A DNA stretch of 64,000 bases from Paenibacillus luteus (GTDB lineage: Bacteria; Bacillota; Bacilli; Paenibacillales; Paenibacillaceae). This document shows positions 10,123 through 18,028 of this stretch, piece by piece (position 1 is the stretch's first letter; each line of letters starts with the position of its first letter). Where the stretch lies: positions 671,619 to 735,618 of the forward strand of contig NZ_SKCD01000011.1 in assembly GCF_006542765.1 (NCBI RefSeq), in the 5' to 3' direction. Below the pieces are notes generated by a model, which saw only the letters and a list, made by a program, of their open reading frames with translations, had not been told where the DNA came from and did no database searches. The translations under genes were made by a program, and so were the position numbers.

Positions 10123-10848
10123 TTAATTAATTTTTACGATGGATCCTTTAATCGTAATTAGCCCATCGGATTTAAGATTCAAAGCTGCTGATGCCTTAAG
10201 ATCGAGTGTTGCAGCTGCTTCGATTGCAATTTGAGTAGATTTCAACTTAATGGCTTTACTGCTTTCAATGGTGGCGTCTCCCTTATTGTTGATGACAATT
10301 TTGGTCGTACCACTTTTCACTTCTATTTCATTGCTGGAGCCGCCCTTTATTGTAATGATTGTTTGACCATTTTGCTCCTGCAGCTTAATCGTATCGTCCT
10401 TCTCCGAAATCTCCAGCTTTTGCCCTTTTTTGGTCTTCATCGTAATCTTGCCGTTCCCATCCGTATCATCAAACATCATCTCATGCCCAGCTCTTGACGT
10501 AATTTTACGGATATTATTTTTTTCATCCTTGCCAGAGGGCGGTGGTCCTTGTTTGTTCCACAAGCTGCCAATCACGATCGGTTCACGAATATCTCCCATT
10601 TGAAAAGCAACCAGCACTTCATCGCCTACCTCTGGCAAAAATAAAGTACCACGCCCGCCACCAGCCATTAATGTTGTCATTCGTGCCCAGTCGAGGGCAT
10701 TCTTATCGTCAAGGATCGGAATTTTCACCTTTACGCGTCCCAAGTTTTCCGGGTCTTTATTGTCCGTAACAATCCCCACGTATACACCATGAACGAGCCC
10801 TAGCAATCGGTCATTCATCGAATTAAGTGATTCAAACATTTCATTCAT
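10123..10848 (-). CDS. Spike protein, gpV/gp5 OB-fold with C-terminal beta-helix (VgrG-like)
   Basis: 241 residues. Residues 15-95 carry the OB-fold pattern of phage baseplate assembly protein V (GIVTDNKDPENLGRVKVKIP, GRGTLFLPEVGDEVLVAF, REPIVIGSLWN). The rest is a regular succession of short beta strands (KKGQKLEISEKD, GTTKIVINNKGDATIES and so on) expected for the triple-stranded beta-helix of the spike. No separate PAAR tip protein was found, so this protein may carry the tip itself. It works with the hub encoded just upstream; only 2 bases separate the two genes. Confidence 0.9.
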   Translation of the reverse strand: MNEMFESLNSMNDRLLGLVHGVYVGIVTDNKDPENLGRVKVKIPILDDKNALDWARMTTLMAGGGRGTLFLPEVGDEVLVAFQMGDIREPIVIGSLWNKQGPPPSGKDEKNNIRKITSRAGHEMMFDDTDGNGKITMKTKKGQKLEISEKDDTIKLQEQNGQTIITIKGGSSNEIEVKSGTTKIVINNKGDATIESSKAIKLKSTQIAIEAAATLDLKASAALNLKSDGLITIKGSIVKIN

Positions 10849-10850
10849 GT

Positions 10851-11951
10851 CTACACCGCATTTCCCTGCACCCTGAACTGGGTTGTATAACCAGATTCGT
10901 CTATCGTATGGGTGGCGCTTTTTATATAATAAGGCTGGTTTAAACGTTTACCGAGTCCATCTAGCTTGATATATCTTCCAGCACGAATCTCAGGAAGCCC
11001 CAGACATTCCGCATTGCCAGAAAGCAGTCTCATTGCCCGTTCGTCCATCGCTGCTTCAGCCTTTTCTTTTGCATCTTGAGTATCTTCTGCATTTAAATAT
11101 AGAAATTCCTCGAAATCGCCTAATGGTTTAAGCAAATCGGGACCTGTCTTCGAATTTGAACCAATTTTACTGACAGAAGTAGAGGAAGCCTCGATAATCT
11201 GTTGATTTTTTGCATCCCAGCTTTTTACTGTAACCTTAGTCACCTGATCTGAGATGTTCTGTTCTAGATTAAAATGCATTAAATGCTTTCCCCATGACAG
11301 TGTCATCAACGGAGTCTTATTTACGTTCTTCTTTCGAAAATACAATGTTTTGCCTACAATATAAAATTCATAGTTTAAGCTTTGGGCTAAATCTTGCAAA
11401 AATTGATAGTCATTTCCCGGTTTTTTTGGAAAGCTTGGTATAACCTTTGTCGTTGCATCGATGACGAAGCTGTTTGCTCCATATTTTTGTCCGAGCTCTT
11501 TTACAACGTCTGATATTTTTTTGTTAGACCATGTTTTCGCATTGCGGCCCCTCATCATTTTGAAAGATAAATCCATTCCTGTTACTTTTAACTTTGGTGC
11601 TTCTCCCCTTAGAAACTCTATATCAACGGAAGTAATGTAGCCAAAAAACATAGGAGTCATCCGATCGGTATAGCCCATATGAACCTCAATCGAAGTTCCA
11701 AGCACTAATAACTGATCCAGCCATTGAAAGTCTCTGCTAATCAAGTTATAAGCATTAACGATCGTAAAGGTGATTGTATCCGATTCTTGTGAGGTTGTAG
11801 TATCAACGGATAACGAATGGATCGCCATGCCCTCGCGTACTGCATCCTTATCATTGATAAGCAGCTTAAAGCCCGGTGCAATAAACTTCCGATATTTCGT
11901 TTCAAGCTCATCGAAGGTATGCTTTTCAGTTCCTAATTTCAAATTGCTCAT
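10851..11951 (-). CDS. Baseplate hub protein, gpD / gp27-like
   Basis: About 366 residues, matching the late-control D / gp27 hub family: an N-terminal half with VDTTTSQESDTITFTIVNAY and MGYTDRMTPMFFGYIT, and a middle part with LKVTGMDLSFKMMRGR followed by an ISDVVKELGQKYG segment. The protein forms the central trimer on which the spike sits. I place the start at the ATG at 11951, 12 bases after AAGGTGA; a GTG at 11963 would lie directly on that Shine-Dalgarno sequence. The stop codon of the LysM gene overlaps this site, suggesting translational coupling. Confidence 0.88.
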   Translation of the reverse strand: MSNLKLGTEKHTFDELETKYRKFIAPGFKLLINDKDAVREGMAIHSLSVDTTTSQESDTITFTIVNAYNLISRDFQWLDQLLVLGTSIEVHMGYTDRMTPMFFGYITSVDIEFLRGEAPKLKVTGMDLSFKMMRGRNAKTWSNKKISDVVKELGQKYGANSFVIDATTKVIPSFPKKPGNDYQFLQDLAQSLNYEFYIVGKTLYFRKKNVNKTPLMTLSWGKHLMHFNLEQNISDQVTKVTVKSWDAKNQQIIEASSTSVSKIGSNSKTGPDLLKPLGDFEEFLYLNAEDTQDAKEKAEAAMDERAMRLLSGNAECLGLPEIRAGRYIKLDGLGKRLNQPYYIKSATHTIDESGYTTQFRVQGNAV

Positions 11952-11968
11952 GGTCGATATCACTCACC

Positions 11969-12598
11969 TTATCCATACAAGCGTGGAATCTTAATCACTG
12001 TCCCCGATTCAAGCCGTTTTGGATTCTCGATGCCGTTGGCACGAGCAATTTCCCTCCACATTCCCGGATCCTCGTATTCCTCCGCAGCAATATGCCACAA
12101 TTGATCTCCTTGCTTGATCATTCGTTGCTTGGTGCGGTCGGCAGATTGACGAGGAATATGCTTAAATTGCTCTGTGATGCTCTGAACTGCTTTGAATGTA
12201 ACATTCAATGTAGCTCGTACCGGAATTCCTGAATCAAGAAACATGGTATACTTCTGGGACACCTTCTCAACAACGCCCTTAAACTGCAAGGTTCCCCATA
12301 CAAATTTACATAGTGGCGGCGCGTGCAAATCCTTATCCACATCCAGTAAGCCAGCTATTTGAATCGTATGTTTTCTAACATCCGTTCTTTTCTCATAGGA
12401 ATCAAAAAACAAATCCATATTCAACGTCGTAGCTTCACCACTAATAAATTGTGCGATTGGCTGAGATAATCCTGGAATCGTCTGCCAAGAATATTGATTC
12501 GAGGATTCCATGACATACTCGTTCGGATTAAACAATACATCTATACGTTCTGTATTAGGTCCATAATGGACCAAGATCATTGCTTTCTTAAGTGCCAC
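11969..12598 (-). CDS. LysM-containing tube-baseplate connector (Afp7/gp53-like)
   Basis: About 209 residues. The first 150 residues (VLFNPNEYVMESSNQYSWQ, TLNMDLFFDSYEK, CKFVWGTLQFKG, FLDSGIPVRATLNVTFK) match the contractile-injection-system tube/LysM-associated domain. The C-terminal 45 residues form a LysM module (GDQLWHIAAEEYEDPGMWREI, ANGIENPKRLESG, VIKIP). Relatives sit on the hub and link spike, tube and wedge. The best start is a GTG at 12598, 7 bases after GAGGTGAG; an in-frame GTG at 12610 lacks a properly spaced site. Confidence 0.9.
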   Translation of the reverse strand: MALKKAMILVHYGPNTERIDVLFNPNEYVMESSNQYSWQTIPGLSQPIAQFISGEATTLNMDLFFDSYEKRTDVRKHTIQIAGLLDVDKDLHAPPLCKFVWGTLQFKGVVEKVSQKYTMFLDSGIPVRATLNVTFKAVQSITEQFKHIPRQSADRTKQRMIKQGDQLWHIAAEEYEDPGMWREIARANGIENPKRLESGTVIKIPRLYG

Positions 12599-12632
12599 CT
12601 TTAATCTCACCTCTATCTATATAAAAATAGGA

Positions 12633-15600
12633 CTAGTGCCCTCTTCGCTGCTGTTCCAATCGAATGCGGCTCGAAAAATCCCTATACATTTGATCCGTTA
12701 ATCGTTTCATATCCAAGCTTGGCTTGGACCATTGTACCTTCGCCTGATTCAGATCGCTTTCAACCGTTCTAATCGCTGACTCCAAGCTTTTGATGATTTC
12801 CTTCTCCGGTGCCTCTTTGGGTGCCGGCTTTATCACTACCTCAAGAGGGACAGCCTTCATGGGCTGCATCTCCTTGGTGAGAAGGGTCGATCTAACCTTT
12901 AGCCAATCCATTTCGCGCCGCGCCGTGGGAGATGCTTCACCTCTCTCAACAAGCTGATACCGTTGCAAATTAACCAACGCTTTATGATTCTTATTTATTT
13001 GGCTGAGGACCTGTGTATGATTCGTTGAACTCGTAATATTTTTTGTAATCCGCTCATTTATTTGATTCGTTATAAGAATTGAGTTGATCCTATTCGTCTC
13101 GTTATTCGTACGACTCACAACATGGCTCACTTGATTAGTCACATTACGTTGTCGATGCACCACATTCGCTACTTGGTGCTTATCATTCGGTTGATTCAGC
13201 TCTTTTTTTTGATTCGATATATCCGTTTGATTCGTTGTATGTGTATGAATAATCGTACGATTACGATTCGTTAATCGAATTTGATTCGTCAAACGTGCTT
13301 CATTCGTTACGTCATTCGTCCGATTCACGATATGGCTGATCTGGTTCGTCTCATTCCGTAGTCGACGCACAACATTCGCTACTTGCCTATTTTCATTCGT
13401 TCGTTTCAGCTCAATAGACTGATTCTGGTTATGTTTCTGATTCGATGTTTCTATTTGATTCATCTTAAACGTTTGATTCGTTATACGATGTTGGTTTATC
13501 ACTCGTGCTTTATTTGTCACGGTATAGGTAACATTATTCATCCGATTGAGGACTTTGCTGATTTGGTTCGTCTCAATCCGTAGTCGACGCACCACATTCG
13601 CTACCTGTCTCGTCTCATTCGTTCGAATCAGCTCATTAGACTGATTCTGCTCATTCTTTTGATTCGTTGTTTTTGTTTGATTCGTCTTAACCTTTCGGTT
13701 CGTTATACGCACATGATTCGTTAAACGAGCTTCATTCATTACGTTATTCGTCCGGTTCAGGACATTGCTAATCTGGTTCGTCTCATTCCGTAGTCGACGC
13801 ACCACATTCGCTACTTGTCTCGTTTCATTCGTTCGGTTCAGCTCATTGGACTGATTCTGGTCATTTTTTTGATTCGTTGTTTCTGTTTGATTGGTTGGTC
13901 CTATTAGATTCGACTGACGGATTTGATTTGATATACGATGTTGGTTCATCACTCGTGCTTTATTCGTCACGGTATACGTCACGTTATTCATCCGATTCAC
14001 AACAAGGCTCTCTTGGTTCGTCTCGCTCAGTTGTCGACGCACCACATTCGCTACCTGTCTCGTCTCATTCGTTCGATTCAGATCACTAGATTGAGTATGG
14101 TCATTTTTTTGATTTGTTGGTTCTATGTGATTTGTTGGTTCTATGACATTCGTCTGGCGAGTTTGATTCGTGATACGATGTTGGTTTAATACTCGAGCTT
14201 TATTCGTCACGGTAAAAGTCACGTTATTTACCCGATTGAGAACATTGCTGATTTGGTGCGTCTCATTCCGTAGTCGACGTACCACATTCGCTACTAGTCT
14301 CGTCTCATTCGTTCGATTCAGCTCGATAGTCTCATTCTGGTCATTCTTTCTATTCATTGGATATGTATAATCCGTTTTAACCGCTCGGTTCGTTATGCGT
14401 ACATAATTCGTCAATCTAGCTTCATTCGTTACGTCATTCGTCCGATTCAATATATTACTGATCTGATTCGTCTCGTTCCGTAGTCGACGCACCACATTTG
14501 CTACTTGCCTAATCTCATTCGTTCGATTCAGCTCAATAGACTGATTCTGGTTAGTCTCCTGATTCGTTGTTTCTGTGTGATTCATCTTAAGCGTTTTTTT
14601 CGTTATACGATGTTGGTTTATCACTCGTGCTTTATTCGTAACGGTATAGGTCACGTTATTCGTCTGGTTGAGGACATTGCTGATCTGATTCGTCTCGTTT
14701 CGTAGTCGACGCACCACATTCGCTATCTGTCTCGTTTCATTCGTTTGATTCAGCTCATTAGTCTGATTCTGATCAGCCTTATGATTCGTTGTTTCTGTTT
14801 GATTCGACTTAATCGTTCGGTTCGTTATACGCACATGATTCGTCAATCGAACTTCATTCGTCATGCTATTCGACTGATTCACAACATGGTTTACTTGGTT
14901 CGTCTCATTGCGTTGTCGACGCACCACATTCGAAACCTGCCTCTTCTCATTCGTTTGATTCTGGTCAATAGGAAGATTCTGGTCAATCTTTTGATTCGTT
15001 GTTTCAATTAGATTCGTTTTACGAGATGGATCAGTTTGATTTGTTTTGCTAGATGAATTTATTATTCGATGCTGATTCAACACTCGTGCTTTATTAGTCA
15101 CAGTATACGTCACGTTATTCGTCCGATTCACAACTTCGCTTACTTGGTTCGCCTCATTGCGTTTTCGACGCACCATATTCGCTATCTGTCCAGCCTGATT
15201 CGATTGTTTCAGCTCATTAGTCTGATACTGGTCATTCTTTATATTCTTTGTATTTGTTGTTTCTGTTTCTATTGGATTTGTCTTAATCGTTCGGTTCGTA
15301 ATACTTACATGATTCGTCAAATGAACTTCATCTGCCACGTTATTCGTTCGATTCACAACATTACTCACCTGATTCGTCTCATTACGCTGACGACGTATCA
15401 CATTTGCTACCTGACGCTTCTCTCTGCTTTCAACTAGCACATGCGTCTGATTTGTCGTACGGTTTTGATTCGTTAATCGAACTTCATTCGCCACGCTATT
15501 CGTCCGATTCACAATATTGCTCACATGATTCGTCTCATTTAGCTGACGACGTACCACATTAGCTACCTGACGCTTCTCGCTGCCTTCTTGAACCTCAAGC

Positions 15601-16400
15601 ACTTGCTGTGATGTCAAATTTCGACGCTTCACATTCCGATTTTCTTCAAGCATACTTGGAAGACTAGAATGCTGGATCCTCTCCAGCGTTCTTGTACTTT
15701 CTACGAAATTAGCATGTCGCCTAATGCTCTCAGGAACGTTTAAAGCCTTCTGCACCTTCTGCCTTTGTGGCAATCGGGAGGGGGAGGGGGATTCTGAACT
15801 AATTAACGTAGGCGATAAGCCTGCTAACGGCAGCTTTTGCATCTTAGCAAATTGTTGTTTTACAGTCTGAAGCGTGTTTATGATTGCTTGCAGATGTAAG
15901 GGTACGCGAATACGATTGATCGGAATTACAATACCTTGCTTCGCGGATCGTAGATCCACCTGTGAAAGCGCTGGAATCCTCACAGGAACGCCCATTTGCA
16001 ACGCTTTATCTGCTTGCACTCTCCTACTTGGAAGCAATGGCTCCGCTTGTTTGCTTCCTTCTTTCAACAGCACCGTTATCTGTCTATCCTGACGGATCAT
16101 CGACGTTGAAATAGCCCCATTGATTCGTTGAAAATCCGAATTTAAATGAATGATCCGATTCATTTGGGTATGAATATAGGTCAATTTAACGTGCAACGGC
16201 ATCACTGGATACGTTCGTGAAATCGATATTTGAATGGGACGATCTCTGAATGCAGCTTTCCGAGCACGAGACGACTCCACATGCACCATACCGCTCCGAT
16301 TAGTGGATTGCCCAACAACCCATCCATATTTCATCGATAAACGATCTGCAAAAGTGCCGTCTGTCAACCGAATCGACTTTAATGGATTAGATGATTTCAT
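12633..16400 (-). CDS. 1255-residue Asn/Thr-rich tandem-repeat protein in the tape-measure position
   Basis: The N-terminal 274 residues are non-repetitive, basic and mostly helical-looking. Residues 275 to about 1137 are about 12 tandem units of roughly 70-80 residues, each beginning ETRQVANVVRRLRNETNQ or a variant. In the first 30 residues of a unit, hydrophobic residues fall at 3-4 spacing (V, V, L, I, V, T, V, A) and Asn recurs every seven residues, suggesting coiled coil. The rest of each unit is Asn, Thr and Gln rich. The last 118 residues are unique and end LTDQMYRDFSSRIRLEQQRRG. The gene lies between tube 2 and the LysM gene, exactly where PBSX- and Mu-like phages keep the tape measure, and no other tape-measure candidate is visible. 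The tape-measure role is inference from position and length; a disordered structural filament is the alternative. Start ATG has AAGGGGG 12 bases upstream. Confidence 0.75.
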   Translation of the reverse strand: MKSSNPLKSIRLTDGTFADRLSMKYGWVVGQSTNRSGMVHVESSRARKAAFRDRPIQISISRTYPVMPLHVKLTYIHTQMNRIIHLNSDFQRINGAISTSMIRQDRQITVLLKEGSKQAEPLLPSRRVQADKALQMGVPVRIPALSQVDLRSAKQGIVIPINRIRVPLHLQAIINTLQTVKQQFAKMQKLPLAGLSPTLISSESPSPSRLPQRQKVQKALNVPESIRRHANFVESTRTLERIQHSSLPSMLEENRNVKRRNLTSQQVLEVQEGSEKRQVANVVRRQLNETNHVSNIVNRTNSVANEVRLTNQNRTTNQTHVLVESREKRQVANVIRRQRNETNQVSNVVNRTNNVADEVHLTNHVSITNRTIKTNPIETETTNTKNIKNDQYQTNELKQSNQAGQIANMVRRKRNEANQVSEVVNRTNNVTYTVTNKARVLNQHRIINSSSKTNQTDPSRKTNLIETTNQKIDQNLPIDQNQTNEKRQVSNVVRRQRNETNQVNHVVNQSNSMTNEVRLTNHVRITNRTIKSNQTETTNHKADQNQTNELNQTNETRQIANVVRRLRNETNQISNVLNQTNNVTYTVTNKARVINQHRITKKTLKMNHTETTNQETNQNQSIELNRTNEIRQVANVVRRLRNETNQISNILNRTNDVTNEARLTNYVRITNRAVKTDYTYPMNRKNDQNETIELNRTNETRLVANVVRRLRNETHQISNVLNRVNNVTFTVTNKARVLNQHRITNQTRQTNVIEPTNHIEPTNQKNDHTQSSDLNRTNETRQVANVVRRQLSETNQESLVVNRMNNVTYTVTNKARVMNQHRISNQIRQSNLIGPTNQTETTNQKNDQNQSNELNRTNETRQVANVVRRLRNETNQISNVLNRTNNVMNEARLTNHVRITNRKVKTNQTKTTNQKNEQNQSNELIRTNETRQVANVVRRLRIETNQISKVLNRMNNVTYTVTNKARVINQHRITNQTFKMNQIETSNQKHNQNQSIELKRTNENRQVANVVRRLRNETNQISHIVNRTNDVTNEARLTNQIRLTNRNRTIIHTHTTNQTDISNQKKELNQPNDKHQVANVVHRQRNVTNQVSHVVSRTNNETNRINSILITNQINERITKNITSSTNHTQVLSQINKNHKALVNLQRYQLVERGEASPTARREMDWLKVRSTLLTKEMQPMKAVPLEVVIKPAPKEAPEKEIIKSLESAIRTVESDLNQAKVQWSKPSLDMKRLTDQMYRDFSSRIRLEQQRRGH
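12990..15578 (-). repeat. Tandem protein-coding repeat array, about 12 units of 210-240 bp
   Basis: The array lies inside the 1255-residue gene. Units share the block encoding RQVANVVRR (recurring DNA GTCGACGCACCACATTCGCT on the plus strand). Two unit types can be told apart by their middle part: type A has VTNEARLTNHVRITNR and type B has VTYTVTNKARVxNQHRITN. Reading in the direction of translation, the order is approximately A A B A B A B B A B A plus a diverged last unit. The array also produces several long open frames on the opposite strand that I regard as shadows. Confidence 0.9.
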
Positions 16401-16439
16401 TGCGTTGGCAACCCCCTTACCTACTTATCAAGTATGCTA

Positions 16440-16883
16440 TTACAACATTTTAAAGCCATTATGTGTTAACTCTATTTGCTCCACAGCAACTTCACTAGCC
16501 GTTGCATTCATCTCAGGGCCCGTCCACTTAGTTGGGTAAGCATCATAGAAATTCCAACGTCGAAATTCCTGATCGCGCTCATTATACAAAATAATGGAGC
16601 CGCTTTTCCGCACGATTTTGCCCTCAATGACATCGTAATACCAATTCCATAGCTCATTCGACAGGGTCATCCCCCGCTTTAACGAAAGAGGTACCAGCTT
16701 AGTTCGAGTAGGTAAACGATGAACATATTGATTCAAACCGCCCTCTGCTACTTCTTCCACCTCTGTCTCGACACTAAGCCCACTTACCTCTGAGAATCCT
16801 GCGACCAGCATACCGTCGAGCTCAACCATAAAGCGATACGCCCCAACAACATATGGCCGTACTTGATCTGTTCGTTGATTCAT
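16440..16883 (-). CDS. Inner tube protein, gp19 family (second copy)
   Basis: 147 residues with the tail-tube signature of eCIS and T4 gp19-like proteins: YRFMVELDGMLVAGFSEVSG near residue 15-35, LSLKRGMTLSNELWNWYYDV in the middle and YPTKWTGPEMNATASEVAVE near the end. Compared with tube 1 it has a longer N-terminus and a different central loop. Loci of this type usually carry more than one tube paralogue, one of which caps the baseplate side as a tube initiator (Afp1 versus Afp5). Its place next to the baseplate genes fits the initiator role, which is inference. RBS GGGGGGAT precedes the ATG. Confidence 0.92.
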   Translation of the reverse strand: MNQRTDQVRPYVVGAYRFMVELDGMLVAGFSEVSGLSVETEVEEVAEGGLNQYVHRLPTRTKLVPLSLKRGMTLSNELWNWYYDVIEGKIVRKSGSIILYNERDQEFRRWNFYDAYPTKWTGPEMNATASEVAVEQIELTHNGFKML

Positions 16884-16895
16884 GTGAGATCCCCC

Positions 16896-17111
16896 CTACT
16901 TAAATACATCGAAAGGATTGTGTCGATCTGGCTCGTCACTCATCTTTCGATTAATCTTCGAGATTTCCTCACACCACTTGCGGCGTTCGCGGTGCTCCAT
17001 ATCCATAATGACATCATGTGACCAGTGGAAGTAGTAAGCTATAAATCCGGTTTCTTCATAAAGACGACTCTCCGGATATAAGCTTAAGCCCCTTCCATCT
17101 CGGATAAAAAA
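16896..17111 (-). CDS. DUF6760-like segment reached by a -1 frameshift (tail assembly chaperone extension)
   Basis: In the -1 frame relative to the preceding 125-residue gene, an open stretch codes 69 residues with EETGFIAYYFHWSHDVIMDM and RRKWCEEISKINRKM, matching the small DUF6760 proteins found in eCIS loci. The frame has an in-frame TGA shortly upstream of the slip site and no ATG, GTG or TTG before the conserved FHW block; the first ATG is at residue 34 of the 69. The simplest reading is that the segment is translated only as a fusion, about 188 residues, after -1 slippage at TTTTTTA (17105-17111). This copies the gpG/gpGT arrangement of phage tail assembly chaperones. Independent initiation at ATT or ATA cannot be excluded. 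Confidence 0.75.
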   Translation of the reverse strand, partial: FFIRDGRGLSLYPESRLYEETGFIAYYFHWSHDVIMDMEHRERRKWCEEISKINRKMSDEPDRHNPFDVFK

Positions 17112-17461
17112 GAGATATCCACCTCGTGTTCATGCTCACACTTAGGACAAATGGCTTTTACTGACAGCTTTTCTGTCTCATTGATCTCACGATAAAGGTT
17201 TTGCAAAAAAGCTAGATCCGCTGTAAAAAGCTTTTCTATCGTCTTGGTATCTACAGCACGCAGATCGCCTAGCTTAGTAATAACACGTGCTAATAAAATA
17301 ATAGTCAGATAACCTGGATTTTGTTGTACGCGCTGATCTCTCATGGGTAGAATCTCATCAGCAGCCGTTGCCAATCTCATCGTACCTCTGCGATGCAAAT
17401 TCCCATTTTCATCTACATATCCTCTAGGCAACTCAAACTCATATTCTGTTTTGAAAGACAT
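17084..17461 (-). CDS. Tail-assembly-chaperone-like protein (zero-frame product)
   Basis: 125 residues beginning with EYEFELPRGYVDENGNLHRRG, the usual opening of phage tail assembly proteins in eCIS loci, followed by an RLATAADEILPMRD segment and a helical middle. Near the C-terminus, CPKCEHEHEVD could bind a metal (two Cys and two His). In phages the gene between tube and tape measure encodes chaperones that hold the tape measure during tube polymerisation; the position here is equivalent. The RBS GAGGAGTG sits 5 bases before the ATG. The final codons contain the slippery heptamer described separately. Confidence 0.8.
   Translation of the reverse strand: MSFKTEYEFELPRGYVDENGNLHRRGTMRLATAADEILPMRDQRVQQNPGYLTIILLARVITKLGDLRAVDTKTIEKLFTADLAFLQNLYREINETEKLSVKAICPKCEHEHEVDISFLSEMEGA
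17105..17111 (-). promoter_or_regulatory. Putative -1 ribosomal frameshift slippery heptamer T TTT TTA
   Basis: On the coding strand the zero frame reads TCT TTT TTA, so the heptamer T TTT TTA is in the exact X XXY YYZ phase for simultaneous -1 slippage. A Shine-Dalgarno-like GAGGTGG lies 7 bases upstream, a spacing similar to stimulators known from bacterial dnaX. The zero-frame stop comes six codons downstream. I do not see a convincing strong stem-loop downstream, only the short palindrome GCTTAAGC. Confidence 0.75.
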
Positions 17462-17515
17462 GATGTCACTCCTCTTTACTTTATTTATTCCAAAAAAAGA
17501 TAAGAAACGGACGAA

Positions 17516-17541
17516 GGAACAACGATAAATAACGTTGTTCC
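17516..17541 (-). other. Stem-loop between tube 1 and the chaperone-like gene
   Basis: A 9-bp perfect inverted repeat (GGAACAACG / CGTTGTTCC, loop of 8) lies in the 93-base gap after the tube 1 gene. On the minus strand it is not followed by a T run, so it is more likely an mRNA-stabilising or attenuating hairpin that lets the abundant sheath and tube be made in excess over downstream baseplate parts. Confidence 0.55.
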
Positions 17542-17554
17542 CCTGTCCTATTTA

Positions 17555-17992
17555 TTATTGTGTACGAAGCATACCTTCATGAGCCAGCTCTAATAGCTCA
17601 ATTGCGACTTCAGATGCAGTAGCATTAAAATCTGGTGCCGTGTATTTGGTTGGCCATGCTTCAATAACCTGCCAAGTCGCTACATCTTCGCCCTCTTCAT
17701 CGATGGCAATAATAGTAACTGTTTTTCTCTCAACATTGCCTTCTACAACACAATCTTGGATCCACTCGAATAGATCCATCGTTTCAGTAGCGCCCCATTT
17801 CAAAGAAATGTTGCCATACTTAGCAAGACCAGGTAGTTTCCGTGGAGTAATAACATCCGTACCCTCTCTGTACTCAATAACATCAAGTGACGCATCAAAA
17901 CCAGATACTTCGCTAAAGCCTGCTTGCTCAATGCCTTCTACCTCTACACGAAATCGAAACTTGCGATATGGATCATTACGTTCGCCTGCCAT
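17555..17992 (-). CDS. Inner tube protein, gp19 family (first copy, likely main tube)
   Basis: 145 residues with FRFRVEVEGIEQAGFSEVSG, a YREGTDVITPRKLPG loop, ISLKWGATETMDLFEWIQD and YTAPDFNATASEVAIELLEL: the standard pattern for the tail tube protein of eCIS. It polymerises into the inner tube through which cargo passes and is surrounded by the sheath. It follows the sheath gene by about 35 bases, as the sheath-tube pair does in phages. The position next to the sheath suggests it is the main tube subunit, with the second copy acting near the baseplate. Confidence 0.94.
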   Translation of the reverse strand: MAGERNDPYRKFRFRVEVEGIEQAGFSEVSGFDASLDVIEYREGTDVITPRKLPGLAKYGNISLKWGATETMDLFEWIQDCVVEGNVERKTVTIIAIDEEGEDVATWQVIEAWPTKYTAPDFNATASEVAIELLELAHEGMLRTQ

Positions 17993-18028
17993 AATCTATA
18001 CTTCCTCTCCCATCAATTAGATTAATTA

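Noticed and set aside
13383-15437. Several plus-strand open frames of 60-120 codons inside the repeat gene
   Set aside because: They are antisense shadows of the tandem array, recur with its period, have no RBS and encode Ile, Arg and Leu-rich nonsense.
12990-15578. CRISPR array
   Set aside because: Repeats are over 200 bp, coding and diverged, with no short identical repeats separated by unique spacers and no cas genes.
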